A stretch of DNA of 64,000 nt from Betaproteobacteria bacterium (lineage in GTDB: Bacteria > Pseudomonadota > Gammaproteobacteria > Burkholderiales > CAIKXV01). Made by a program: the position numbers and the translations under genes. The notes beneath the pieces are model-generated. The model was not told where the DNA came from. It saw only the letters and a list, made by a program, of their open reading frames with translations, and did not search any database. The stretch is from assembly GCA_947458265.1 (NCBI GenBank), contig CANGYF010000005.1, positions 186,001 to 250,000 of the forward strand. Direction: 5' to 3'. Shown here one piece after another: positions 34,540-42,641 of the stretch (positions are counted from its first letter, which is position 1; the number at the start of each line of letters is the position of its first letter).

Positions 34540-34746
34540 ATGGCAACTGGCACGGTTAAGTGGTTCAACGATTCCAAGGGCTACGGATTCATCACGCCCG
34601 ACGACGGCAGTGAAGACCTGTTCGCGCATTTCTCGGCGATCACCATGAACGGATTCAAGACGTTGAAGGAAGGCGAAAAGGTCACCTTCGACGTCACCCA
34701 GGGCCAGAAGGGCAAGCAGGCCTCGAACATCCAGCGCGCCGTCTGA
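34540..34746 (+). CDS. Cold-shock protein (CspA family)
   Basis: The 68-residue single-domain OB-fold protein has both RNA-binding motifs: KGYGFI (RNP1, residue 13) and LFAHF (RNP2, residue 27). The family melts RNA structures and binds single-stranded nucleic acids. GAGG precedes the ATG. A hairpin lies 11 nt after the stop. Whether it is cold-induced cannot be told from the sequence, because most genomes carry both induced and constitutive copies. Confidence 0.96.
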   Translation: MATGTVKWFNDSKGYGFITPDDGSEDLFAHFSAITMNGFKTLKEGEKVTFDVTQGQKGKQASNIQRAV

Positions 34747-34757
34747 GGACGGTCGCC

Positions 34758-34788
34758 AGACCCGGGCAGTGCTGCCGGGTCTGTTGTT
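34758..34788 (+). terminator. Terminator of the cold-shock gene
   Basis: AGACCCGGGCAG pairs with CTGCCGGGTCT with one bulge and is followed by TGTTGTT. Confidence 0.65.
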
Positions 34789-34789
34789 C

Positions 34790-35198
34790 CCGGCGTGTGG
34801 TCGGCTGGACCGTAGTCGACGTGCGCCCGCAGGACAGCTTCCCCGACGCCGCAAGCGAGACGTCTCCTTTCGTCAGGATCGGGGGCGGGAGGGAGCTCGC
34901 CCGCAGCCACCCGCGACGCCATGGCATGCTGATCCAACGGCAGGCCAAAAACTGCAACCGGTTGAAAAAAAACGGTTTCTGGCTTCTCATACCTCGACTC
35001 GAGGTACTGTCACTTTTTCGCAACCTGTCACACACCTGCCTGACAGTCAGCTACACTGTGGCCCGCCGCGAACCGCTTTCGGGTGCGCGGCCCCGGAAGT
35101 TGAGCGGTCTGTCAACCGATCGGGGCAACCGCCGTTACTGTTCTTGCCGAGGTACTTCGGCAAGCTGTAACGAAAACCAACCCTCTAGAGGAAATACC
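34790..35198. other. Gap before the small secreted protein gene
   Basis: No gene. It holds a palindrome, ACCTCGA-C-TCGAGGT (34991-35005), and an inverted repeat CTGTCA/TGACAG (35025-35046). TACACT (35052-35057) is a possible -10 box with no clear -35. The long leader after it is about 140 nt. Confidence 0.45.
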
Positions 35199-35324
35199 AT
35201 GAAAAAAATGATCGCTGCTGTCCTGGCCGGCCTGTTCGCTGCTGTCACCGCTTCGTCGGTTGTCATCGCTTCCGAGCCGAAGAAAGAAGCCAAGAAAGAA
35301 GAGAAAAAAGCCGAGAAGAAGTAA
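35199..35324 (+). CDS. Small secreted Lys/Glu-rich protein
   Basis: The 41-residue product has a signal peptide (MKKMIAAVLAGLFAAVTASSVVIAS, cleavage after IAS). The rest is only E, P, K and A (EPKKEAKKEEKKAEKK). An AGAGGAAA ribosome-binding site is 7 nt upstream and a strong intrinsic terminator is 29 nt downstream, so it is a complete monocistronic unit. Similar short charged-tail proteins are seen in betaproteobacteria, but none with a function I can name. Confidence 0.82.
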   Translation: MKKMIAAVLAGLFAAVTASSVVIASEPKKEAKKEEKKAEKK

Positions 35325-35351
35325 TTCTTCCCGCGAGCTTTTTCGCTTGAA

Positions 35352-35378
35352 AAGCGGGCCTTCGGGCCCGTTTTTCTT
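35352..35378 (+). terminator. Intrinsic terminator of the small secreted protein gene
   Basis: CGGGCC-TTCG-GGCCCG hairpin followed by TTTTTCTTTT. The A-run before the stem would allow use on the opposite strand. Confidence 0.85.
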
Positions 35379-35385
35379 TTGTCAT

Positions 35386-35391
35386 TACAAT
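35386..35391 (+). promoter_or_regulatory. -10 box six bases before the nudJ-type ATG
   Basis: TACAAT, then GGCGGC, then ATG at 35398. There is no SD sequence. Confidence 0.5.
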
Positions 35392-35397
35392 GGCGGC

Positions 35398-35853
35398 ATG
35401 AGCGAAGAGATCTGGAAACCGAATGTCGTGGTCGCGGCAATCGCCGAGCGCGACGGTCGCTTCCTGCTGATCGAGGAAGAGACCAGCAGTGGGCTGCGCC
35501 TGAACCAGCCAGCTGGCCACTGGGACCCGGGCGAGACGCTGTTCGATGCCGTGACCCGCGAGACGCTCGAGGAGTCGGCCTACCATTTCACGCCGACTGC
35601 TCTGGTGGGCATCTACAGCCTGCCGCTCGCCGGGACGGGTATCACCTACCTGCGCTTCGCCTTCGCCGGCGAGATCTCCGGCCATGAGCCGGGTCGCGCA
35701 CTGGATACCGGCATCGTCCGGGCACTGTGGCAGACGCCGGACGAGATCCGTGCCGGCCGCGAGCGCCACCGCAGCCCGCTACTCCTCGAATGCGTGGAAG
35801 ACTACCTCGCGGGCCGGCGCTTTCCCCTGGACATGCTCCGGCACTACGCCTGA
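35398..35853 (+). CDS. nudJ: Nudix hydrolase, NudJ-like
   Basis: The 151-residue protein has a complete Nudix box around [21 protein letters not shown] (residues 41-61). NudJ-type enzymes act on nucleoside triphosphates, thiamine pyrophosphates or HMP-PP. The first residues ([28 protein letters not shown]) are as in the family. It lies just upstream of mnmA, as NudJ does in many proteobacteria, with 22 nt between. The ATG at 35398 has no ribosome-binding site but sits 6 nt after a TACAAT box. Confidence 0.88.
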   Translation: MSEEIWKPNVVVAAIAERDGRFLLIEEETSSGLRLNQPAGHWDPGETLFDAVTRETLEESAYHFTPTALVGIYSLPLAGTGITYLRFAFAGEISGHEPGRALDTGIVRALWQTPDEIRAGRERHRSPLLLECVEDYLAGRRFPLDMLRHYA

Positions 35854-35875
35854 GCCGCAGGAAAGGCAGGGAAGC

Positions 35876-36955
35876 ATGAAGGGCAGGACGGTAGTGGTTG
35901 GCATGTCCGGCGGCGTCGACTCGTCGATGGCGGCCCTGCTTCTCAAGCAGCAGGGCTGGAACGTGGTCGGCCTGTTCATGAAGAACTGGGAAGACGACGA
36001 CACCGACGACTACTGCAGTTCGCGCGAGGACCTCGTCGATGCAGTGTCGGTCGCCGAGCGCATCGGCATCGAGATCGACCAGGTGAACTTCGCTGCGGAG
36101 TACAAGGACCGCGTGTTCTCGACCTTCCTGTCCGAGTACCAGGCCGGACGCACGCCCAATCCGGACGTGCTGTGCAATGCCGAGATCAAGTTCCGCGCCT
36201 TCCTCGACCATGCGATGGAGCTCGGGGCGGACATGATCGCCACCGGCCACTATGCGCAGGTGCGCGAGCGCGACGGCCTGTTCCAGCTGCTCAAGGCCGA
36301 GGACGGAACCAAGGACCAGAGCTACTTCCTGCACCGGCTGAACCAGTCGCAGCTGTCGCGCACGCTCTTTCCGCTCGGCCAGCTTCCCAAGCGGGAAGTG
36401 CGCGAGATTGCGCGCCGCGAGGGCCTGCCCGTGGCGGACAAGAAGGACAGCACCGGCATCTGCTTCATCGGCGAACGGCCATTCCGCGAGTTCCTCAACC
36501 GCTATCTGCCGAAGGAGCCGGGCGAGATGCAGACGCTCGACGGCACCGTGGTCGGCGAGCATATCGGCCTCATGTACTACACGATCGGACAGCGTCAGGG
36601 ACTGGGCATCGGCGGCCGCGCCGACGGCAGCGCGGGCGATGCCTGGTATGTCGCCCGCAAGGATCTCGCACGCAACATCCTGCACGTCGTGCAGGGACAC
36701 GACCATCCGGCGCTGCTCGCCGACCGCCTGTCCGCCCTGGACGCCAGCTGGGTATCAGGGCAGGTGCCGCATGTCGACTGGGTATATGCCGCGAAGACCC
36801 GATACCGCCAGGCCGACACCGCGTGCACGCTGCCGGCAGCTTCAGGCAGCGGCTTCGAAGTCGTGTTCTCGGAACCGCAGTGGGCGGTGACGCCCGGCCA
36901 GTCGGTCGTGGTCTACGAGTCGAAGGTCTGCCTGGGCGGGGGCATCATCGCCTGA
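35876..36955 (+). CDS. mnmA: MnmA, tRNA-specific 2-thiouridylase
   Basis: The 359-residue protein has the PP-loop motif ([13 protein letters not shown] near residue 9), the nucleophile Cys in [14 protein letters not shown] near 98, and the second Cys in [17 protein letters not shown] near 195. It thiolates U34 of Lys, Glu and Gln tRNAs with sulfur from the TusE/IscS relay. AGGGAAG precedes the ATG. Its TGA is part of the inverted repeat copy B. Confidence 0.96.
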   Translation: MKGRTVVVGMSGGVDSSMAALLLKQQGWNVVGLFMKNWEDDDTDDYCSSREDLVDAVSVAERIGIEIDQVNFAAEYKDRVFSTFLSEYQAGRTPNPDVLCNAEIKFRAFLDHAMELGADMIATGHYAQVRERDGLFQLLKAEDGTKDQSYFLHRLNQSQLSRTLFPLGQLPKREVREIARREGLPVADKKDSTGICFIGERPFREFLNRYLPKEPGEMQTLDGTVVGEHIGLMYYTIGQRQGLGIGGRADGSAGDAWYVARKDLARNILHVVQGHDHPALLADRLSALDASWVSGQVPHVDWVYAAKTRYRQADTACTLPAASGSGFEVVFSEPQWAVTPGQSVVVYESKVCLGGGIIA

Positions 36956-37005
36956 CCCCGGGGGCTGACCCGGAAATCCGTGTCTGACCCGGGTTCTGGG
37001 GGTCA
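36953..37005. repeat. Intergenic repeat, copy B, sharing both stop codons
   Basis: TGACCCC at 36953 and GGGGTCA at 36999-37005 form the ends of a 53-bp imperfect palindrome. The end TGA is the stop of mnmA and the end TCA is the stop of the facing Bug gene. CTGACCCGG occurs inside twice. Compare 971 and 19590. Confidence 0.6.
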
Positions 37006-38019
37006 TTCCGGCTTGAGGCCGGCGGCGCGGACGACCTTGCCCCAGCGTGCGGCTTCGGCCCGGATGAACTCGGCGAACTGCTCGGCCGTGCCGCCGGTGG
37101 CCTCAGCTCCCTGGTCGGCGAGGCGCGTACGCACCGCCGGCTCCTGCAGCACCTTAACCAGCGACTGGTTCAGGCGCGAGACCACCGCGGCCGGTGTCTT
37201 GACCGGTACCATCACGCCATACCAGTTGTCGGCGAGCACGCCCGGCATGCCGACCTCTGCAGTGGTCGGTACCTCGGACAGCAGCGGATGGCGACGGTTG
37301 CTCGCCAGCACCAGCGGCCGCAGCTTGCCGCCCTTCACCTGCGGCAGCAGGATCGGCAGATCGGCGAACAGGATCTGCACATGGCCGGCCATCACGTCGA
37401 TCACCGCCGGCGCCGCACCCTTGAACGGGACATGCGTGATGTCGATCCCGGCAGCAGCCTTGAACTGCTCGCCCGCCAGGTGCGGCATGCTGCCGGTGCT
37501 GGTCGATGCGAACGTGACCTGGCCCGGGCGCCTGCGCGCCAGCGCCACCAGTTCCTTCACGCTGGCAGCCGGCAGGGCCGGATGCGCGACCAGCAGTTCA
37601 GGTACCGACACCACGTGCGACACCGGTGCGAAGTCGACCAGCGTCTCGAACGGCATCTTCAACTGCAGATGCTGCTGGATGACGAGGGCGCCGGCGCTGG
37701 ACAGGTACAACGCATGGCCATCGGCCGGCGAGCGCAGCACGAACTCGGCCGCGATCAATCCATTGGCGCCGGCCCGGTTGTCGACCAGCACCGGCTGCCC
37801 CCACTGCTTCGACAGCGGCTCGGCGAGCGTGCGCGCGAAGAAGTCGGCGGGCCCGCCCGGCGGGAAGCCGATCACCAGACGCACCGGACGCGCCGGAAAC
37901 TCCTGCGCCATGGCGATGCGGACATCGAACGCCAGCGCCAGCGCAATCGCGGAGGACAGCAATGAAAAGACTGCGCCGTACGCAAGCCGGCAGGCAACGG
38001 TCGGTTCGTTCTGGATCAT
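37003..38019 (-). CDS. Bug/TctC-family periplasmic solute-binding protein
   Basis: The 338-residue product starts with MIQNEPTVACRLA, a signal segment (FSLLSSAIALALAFDVRIAMA) and the Bug core (FPARPVRLVIGFPPGGPADF, VLVDNRAGANGLIA, ITHVPFKGAAPAVIDVMAGH). GGGGAGAG is 4 nt before ATG 38019. It is divergent from another Bug gene at 38147, with 127 bp between, which is an unusual back-to-back pair. Confidence 0.92.
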   Translation of the reverse strand: MIQNEPTVACRLAYGAVFSLLSSAIALALAFDVRIAMAQEFPARPVRLVIGFPPGGPADFFARTLAEPLSKQWGQPVLVDNRAGANGLIAAEFVLRSPADGHALYLSSAGALVIQQHLQLKMPFETLVDFAPVSHVVSVPELLVAHPALPAASVKELVALARRRPGQVTFASTSTGSMPHLAGEQFKAAAGIDITHVPFKGAAPAVIDVMAGHVQILFADLPILLPQVKGGKLRPLVLASNRRHPLLSEVPTTAEVGMPGVLADNWYGVMVPVKTPAAVVSRLNQSLVKVLQEPAVRTRLADQGAEATGGTAEQFAEFIRAEAARWGKVVRAAGLKPE

Positions 38020-38146
38020 CCGCTCTCCCCTCTGACGGGCCGGGCGCGGCATGCGCGACCGCCCTCCTCTCGATTTATCGGTATTCTTCCGCGCCGAAGG
38101 TACGCTTATTGCTCGAACCGAGCCACCGTCCCAGCCGGAGCCTCAA

Positions 38147-39178
38147 GTGCACGTCCAATCGTCCCACAGCATCCGTCCGAGCGTGGCCAGCCCGCGCCGT
38201 CCCCTGAACGCCTCGATCGCTTCTCTGCTGCTGCCGGCCCTGCTGCTGGCAATACCTGCAGCGCCGGTGGCGGCTCAGGCCTGGCCGAGCCGTCCGATCC
38301 GGCTGATTGCCCCCTTCCCGCCGGCCGGTGCCGTCGACCTGGTCGGACGCCCGGTCGCGCTGCGCCTGCAGGAGACGCTCGGACAGCAGATCCTGTTCGA
38401 GAACCGGCCCGGTGCCGGCGGCAACATCGGCGCGGAAGCCGTCGCCAAGGCACCCGCCGACGGTTATTCGCTGCTGATGGCCGCGGTCACCACGCATTCG
38501 ATCAGCGCCACGCTCTACCAGAAGCTCGGCTACGACCTGCAGAAGGACCTCGCACCGATCTCGCTCGCGGCGAATTCGCCGCACGTGCTGATCGCCCATC
38601 CGTCGCTGCCGGTGAAAACCGTGCAGGACGTGATCGCACTGGCCCGCGCGCGGCCGGGCCAGTTGAGCTGGGCCTCGCAGGGCAACGGCACGCTGTCGCA
38701 CCTCGAGCAGGAACTGCTGCGCGCGACCGCGAAGATCGACGTGGTGCACGTCCCGTACAAGGGCAGTTCGCCGGCGCTGGCCGACCTGTTCGGTGGCCAG
38801 GTGGTTCTGCTGTTCGACAGCGTGCCGGCGGTTCTGCACCACATCCGCGGCGGCAAGCTGCGCGCGATCGCGGTGGCGACCTCGCGCCGCTCGAACGTGC
38901 TGCCCGAGGTGCCGACGGTCGCCGAGTCCGGCCTCAAGGGCTACGCGGCCGAGAACTGGTTCGGCATGATGGCGCCGGCCGGCGTGTCGAAGGAGATCAT
39001 CACCCGCCTGAACGGCGAGATGGTGAAGGCGCTGGCGCAGCCGGAACTGCGCAAGCGGCTGCTCGACATCGGCTTCGAGCCTCGCTCGAGCACGCCCGAG
39101 GAGATGCGCGCGATCATCGCCTCGGAGATCGCGCTGTGGGCGAAGGTGATCCGCGACTCCGGCGCCAAGATCGAGTGA
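38147..39178 (+). CDS. Bug/TctC-family periplasmic solute-binding protein, first gene of the hydantoinase array
   Basis: The 343-residue protein has a signal peptide (IASLLLPALLLAIPAAPVAA) and Bug core (WPSRPIRLIAPFPPAGAVDLVGR, ILFENRPGAGGNIGA, VDVVHVPYKGSSPALADLFGGQ). GTG at 38147 is preceded by GGAG 6 nt upstream, so I take it as the start. An upstream ATG at 38051 is in frame but not preceded by an SD. The stop overlaps the next gene (GTGA). Confidence 0.9.
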   Translation: MHVQSSHSIRPSVASPRRPLNASIASLLLPALLLAIPAAPVAAQAWPSRPIRLIAPFPPAGAVDLVGRPVALRLQETLGQQILFENRPGAGGNIGAEAVAKAPADGYSLLMAAVTTHSISATLYQKLGYDLQKDLAPISLAANSPHVLIAHPSLPVKTVQDVIALARARPGQLSWASQGNGTLSHLEQELLRATAKIDVVHVPYKGSSPALADLFGGQVVLLFDSVPAVLHHIRGGKLRAIAVATSRRSNVLPEVPTVAESGLKGYAAENWFGMMAPAGVSKEIITRLNGEMVKALAQPELRKRLLDIGFEPRSSTPEEMRAIIASEIALWAKVIRDSGAKIE

Positions 39179-40446
39179 CGACGATGGCTGCCCTGCGCGA
39201 GGATTCGGTCGCCGCAGCGGCCTCGGTAGACGAGCAGCGCCTGTGGCAGCGCCTCGCCGAGATGGCAAGGATCGGCGCGATCCCCGGACAGGGCGTGAAC
39301 CGGCCGGCGCTGTCGCCGGAGGACATCGAGGCACGCGCACTGCTGCTGTCCTGGGCGCGATCGCTCGGGCTGGCGGTGAGCGTGGATGCGATCGGCAACC
39401 TGTTCCTGCGCCGCGAGGGCATGGACCCGTCGGCCGCGCCGGTGATGACCGGCAGCCACATGGACACTCAGCCCAAGGGCGGCCGCTTCGACGGCATCTA
39501 CGGCGTGCTGGCCGGGCTGGAGGCGCTCGAGGCAATGGATGCCGCAGGCGTGCGCACCCGCGCGCCGATCGAGGTCGTGGCCTGGACCAACGAGGAAGGC
39601 GGCCGCTTCCCGCCCTGCACGATGGGCTCGATGGTGTTCGCCGGTGCACGCACCGTCGAGGACTTCATCGATGTGCGCGACAACGCCGGTATCCGCCTGG
39701 GCGATGCGCTCGCGCAGACGCTTGCCGCGACCCCGGATGCGGCACGCCGTGCGGCGGCCGTGCCAGTCGCAGCCTATGTCGAGGCACACATCGAGCAGGG
39801 GCCACTGCTGGAGTCTGCCGCGCTGCAGGTCGGCGCGGTCACCGGCGTCCAGGGCATGCGCTGGTTCAATGTCGAGGTCTCCGGCGAGAGCGCGCATGCA
39901 GGCACCGCACCCGTGTCGCTGCGCCGCGACGCGCTGCGCGAGGCGGTAGCGATGATCTCCGCCCTGCGCGAACTGACCGCAGACCCGTCGGACGTCACCC
40001 GCTTCACCGTCGGCCGCATGCTGGTCACGCCGAACTCCCCGAACTCGGTACCCAGCCATGTGCTGTTCTCGGTCGACATACGACATCCGGACCGCGCGAC
40101 GATCGCGCGCCTGGGCGATGCGGTCGAACCGACCTGCCGCGCGCACGCCATAGCCTGCACGGTCAGCGTCACGCCGACGCTGCATGACGACCCGACCTCG
40201 TTCGATCCGTCGATCGTCGGCCTGGTCGAGGCCGCATCCGGTGCGATCGGGTTGCCGTCGATGCGCCTGCCCTCCGGTGCCAGCCACGATGCGATGTACC
40301 TGAGCCGGATATGCCCGACCGGGATGATCTTCGTGCCCTGCGAACGCGGCATCAGCCACAACGAGGCCGAGAACGCCAGGCCGGCCGACCTCGCTGCCGG
40401 CACCCGCGTGCTGGCGGCCACGCTGGCGGAGCTGGCCAACCGATGA
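39175..40446 (+). CDS. Zn-dependent M20-family amidohydrolase (N-carbamoyl-L-amino acid hydrolase/allantoate amidohydrolase type)
   Basis: The protein is about 423 residues from GTG 39175 (or 420 from ATG 39184). Metal-site motifs: TGSHMDTQPKGGRFDGIYGVLAGLEAL near residue 96, WTNEEGGRFPPCTMGS near 138, and ISHNEAE near 405, which match the carbamoylase/allantoate amidohydrolase group (AmaB, HyuC). These enzymes remove the carbamoyl group of N-carbamoyl amino acids or allantoate. It is cotranslated with hyuA, which supports an N-carbamoyl or ring-opened hydantoin substrate. Confidence 0.88.
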   Translation: MTTMAALREDSVAAAASVDEQRLWQRLAEMARIGAIPGQGVNRPALSPEDIEARALLLSWARSLGLAVSVDAIGNLFLRREGMDPSAAPVMTGSHMDTQPKGGRFDGIYGVLAGLEALEAMDAAGVRTRAPIEVVAWTNEEGGRFPPCTMGSMVFAGARTVEDFIDVRDNAGIRLGDALAQTLAATPDAARRAAAVPVAAYVEAHIEQGPLLESAALQVGAVTGVQGMRWFNVEVSGESAHAGTAPVSLRRDALREAVAMISALRELTADPSDVTRFTVGRMLVTPNSPNSVPSHVLFSVDIRHPDRATIARLGDAVEPTCRAHAIACTVSVTPTLHDDPTSFDPSIVGLVEAASGAIGLPSMRLPSGASHDAMYLSRICPTGMIFVPCERGISHNEAENARPADLAAGTRVLAATLAELANR

Positions 40447-42641
40447 GCTCCGCTGCCGTGCGCCCTGCGCCAGCAAAGGCCGCCGGGCAGGCCATCGTCG
40501 GCATCGACATCGGTGGCACCTTCACCGACCTGGTCTGCGTGCTGCCGGATGGCACGCTGAAGCTGGCCAAGCTGCGCAGCACGCCGTCGAACCCGGCGCA
40601 GGCGGTCCTCGATGCGGTGGCGCACCTGCGCGATGCATGGGGCGTGGATCCGTCGTCCATCGGCCGCTTCGTGCATGGCACGACGGTGGCCACCAACGCA
40701 GTGATCGAACGCAAGGGCGCGCGCATCGGCTTCATCGCGAGCGAGGGCTTCCGCGACCTGCTGGAGATCGGCCGCGGCAACCGGCGCGAGATCTACGACA
40801 CGGTGCTCAAGCCGCAGGCGCCGGTCTTCCTCGCCCCGCGCCACCTGCGGCGCGACGTGCCGGCGCGGCTGGATGCCCGCGGCAACGTGGTGCAGGCGCT
40901 GGACGAAGCGGCGCTGATGGCTGCAGTCGACGAACTGGTCGCGCTCGACGTGCGTGCGATCGCCATCGTGTTCCTGTTCTCCTTCCTCGACCCGGCGCAG
41001 GAGCGGCGTGCACGCGAGCTGATCCTGGGTCGTCATCCGCAGTTGGCGGTATCGCTGTCCTCGGAGGTCGACCCGGCCTTCCGCGAGTACGAGCGCGCCT
41101 GCGTGACCGCCTTCGACGCCTACGTGAAGCCGGTGCTAGACCAGTACCTGTCGCAGATGGAACAGGGACTCGCCGAGGCCGGCGTGCCGGCACGGCTGCA
41201 GATCATGCAGTCGCGCGGCGGCGTGAGTTCGGCCGGCGTCGCGCGTGCGCGCCCGGTGCGCCTGTTCCTGTCCGGCCCGGCGGCCGGTGCGATCGGCGGC
41301 GCGATGACCGGTCGCGCGGTGGGTCGGCGCGACCTGATCTCGGTGGACATCGGAGGCACCAGCTGCGACATCGCGCTGGCCGCCGACGGCGTGCCGCTGC
41401 TGCGCTCCGAAGGCTCGATCGAGGGCCATCCGGTGCGGGTGGCGATGGTCGACGTGAACGCGATCGGCGCAGGGGGCGGCAGCCTCGCCTGGCTCGACGG
41501 CGCGGGCACGCTGCGCGTCGGACCGCACTCGGCAGGTGCCGATCCCGGCCCCGCCTGCTATGCCAGGGGTGGTACGCAACCCACGGTCACCGATGCCTCG
41601 CTTGCGCTCGGCTGGCTCGATCCGGCGAACTTCGCCGGCGGCACGGTGCCCCTCGATGTCGACTGTGCCCGCGCCGCGATCGACCGGTGCATCGCCCAGC
41701 CGCTGGGGCTCGATGTCGAACGCGCGGCGCTGGGCATCCATCGCGTGGTCAATGCGCAGATGGCCGAAGGCATCCGGCTCGCGTCGATCCATCGCGGCAT
41801 CGATCCGCGCGGTTTCAGCCTCGTCGCGCTGGGCGGCGGCGGTGGCCTGCATGCCTGTGCACTGGCCGAGGAACTGGACATCGCCGAGGTGCTGGTGCCG
41901 CGCCATCCGGGCGTGCTGTCGGCAATCGGCCTGCTGGCAGCACCGGTCGAGCACGAAGCGCTGGTCGCCTGCGCACGGCCGATCGCCCAGGCCGACACGG
42001 CAGAGATCCTGCAGCGCCTGTCGGCACTGGACGTGGACTGCGCGGCCGCGATGCGCGAGGAAGGTCATGCATCGGCCTATGCCTGCGACGCGACCGGCGG
42101 CGAGCGGATGAACATCCGCCACCTTGCCGATGTCTGCTTCATCGGCCAGTCGAGCTACGTCACGGTACCGCTGGCCTCCGGCGACCCGTCGACGATGCTC
42201 GAGCGGCTGTACGAGGATTTCCTGCTCGCGCACGAGCGCCTCTACGGCCACAGCTCGCGCGAACCCGCGCGCATCGTGAATCTGCGCAGCGTGCATGGCA
42301 TCGAGCCCGGCCACGGCTCAGGCGCGGCACAGGGCGCCGGCATCGCGGCCACGGCCAACGGTGCCGCCACGCAGCGCAGCCGTGCGGTATGGCTGCCGGG
42401 TCTTGTTGCACCGGTAGAGGCCCGGATCATCGACCGCTCACGGCTTGTCGCCGGTGAGCGCTTCAGTGGACCTGCGCTTCTGGAGCAGGTCGATACGACC
42501 ACGCTCGTACCCGGCGGCTGGACTGGCGAAGTCGCACCCGGGGGGGAAGTCATCCTCGTGCGCGCGCCAGACGGATCGTCAGGCGCGCCGGGTCCTGCGA
42601 CGCGTGGGCCTGTCTCCACCGCCCTGTCCTCGCTGCAATGA
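40443..42641 (+). CDS. hyuA: Hydantoinase/oxoprolinase family protein A (HyuA)
   Basis: The 732-residue protein has the actin-like ATP-binding fold: VGIDIGGTFTDLV near residue 20, SVDIGGTSCDIALAADGVP near 300, and the family signature GGGSLAWLDGAGTLRVGP with ADPGPACYARGG near 345. It couples ATP hydrolysis to opening of hydantoin, 5-oxoproline or related amide rings (with subunit B). An ATGA overlap precedes and follows. The substrate cannot be assigned. Confidence 0.92.
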   Translation: MSSAAVRPAPAKAAGQAIVGIDIGGTFTDLVCVLPDGTLKLAKLRSTPSNPAQAVLDAVAHLRDAWGVDPSSIGRFVHGTTVATNAVIERKGARIGFIASEGFRDLLEIGRGNRREIYDTVLKPQAPVFLAPRHLRRDVPARLDARGNVVQALDEAALMAAVDELVALDVRAIAIVFLFSFLDPAQERRARELILGRHPQLAVSLSSEVDPAFREYERACVTAFDAYVKPVLDQYLSQMEQGLAEAGVPARLQIMQSRGGVSSAGVARARPVRLFLSGPAAGAIGGAMTGRAVGRRDLISVDIGGTSCDIALAADGVPLLRSEGSIEGHPVRVAMVDVNAIGAGGGSLAWLDGAGTLRVGPHSAGADPGPACYARGGTQPTVTDASLALGWLDPANFAGGTVPLDVDCARAAIDRCIAQPLGLDVERAALGIHRVVNAQMAEGIRLASIHRGIDPRGFSLVALGGGGGLHACALAEELDIAEVLVPRHPGVLSAIGLLAAPVEHEALVACARPIAQADTAEILQRLSALDVDCAAAMREEGHASAYACDATGGERMNIRHLADVCFIGQSSYVTVPLASGDPSTMLERLYEDFLLAHERLYGHSSREPARIVNLRSVHGIEPGHGSGAAQGAGIAATANGAATQRSRAVWLPGLVAPVEARIIDRSRLVAGERFSGPALLEQVDTTTLVPGGWTGEVAPGGEVILVRAPDGSSGAPGPATRGPVSTALSSLQ

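Noticed and set aside
36953-37005. The palindromic intergenic repeat as an insertion-sequence end
   Set aside because: Copies are short, unequal, and not flanked by target duplications; no transposase is near.
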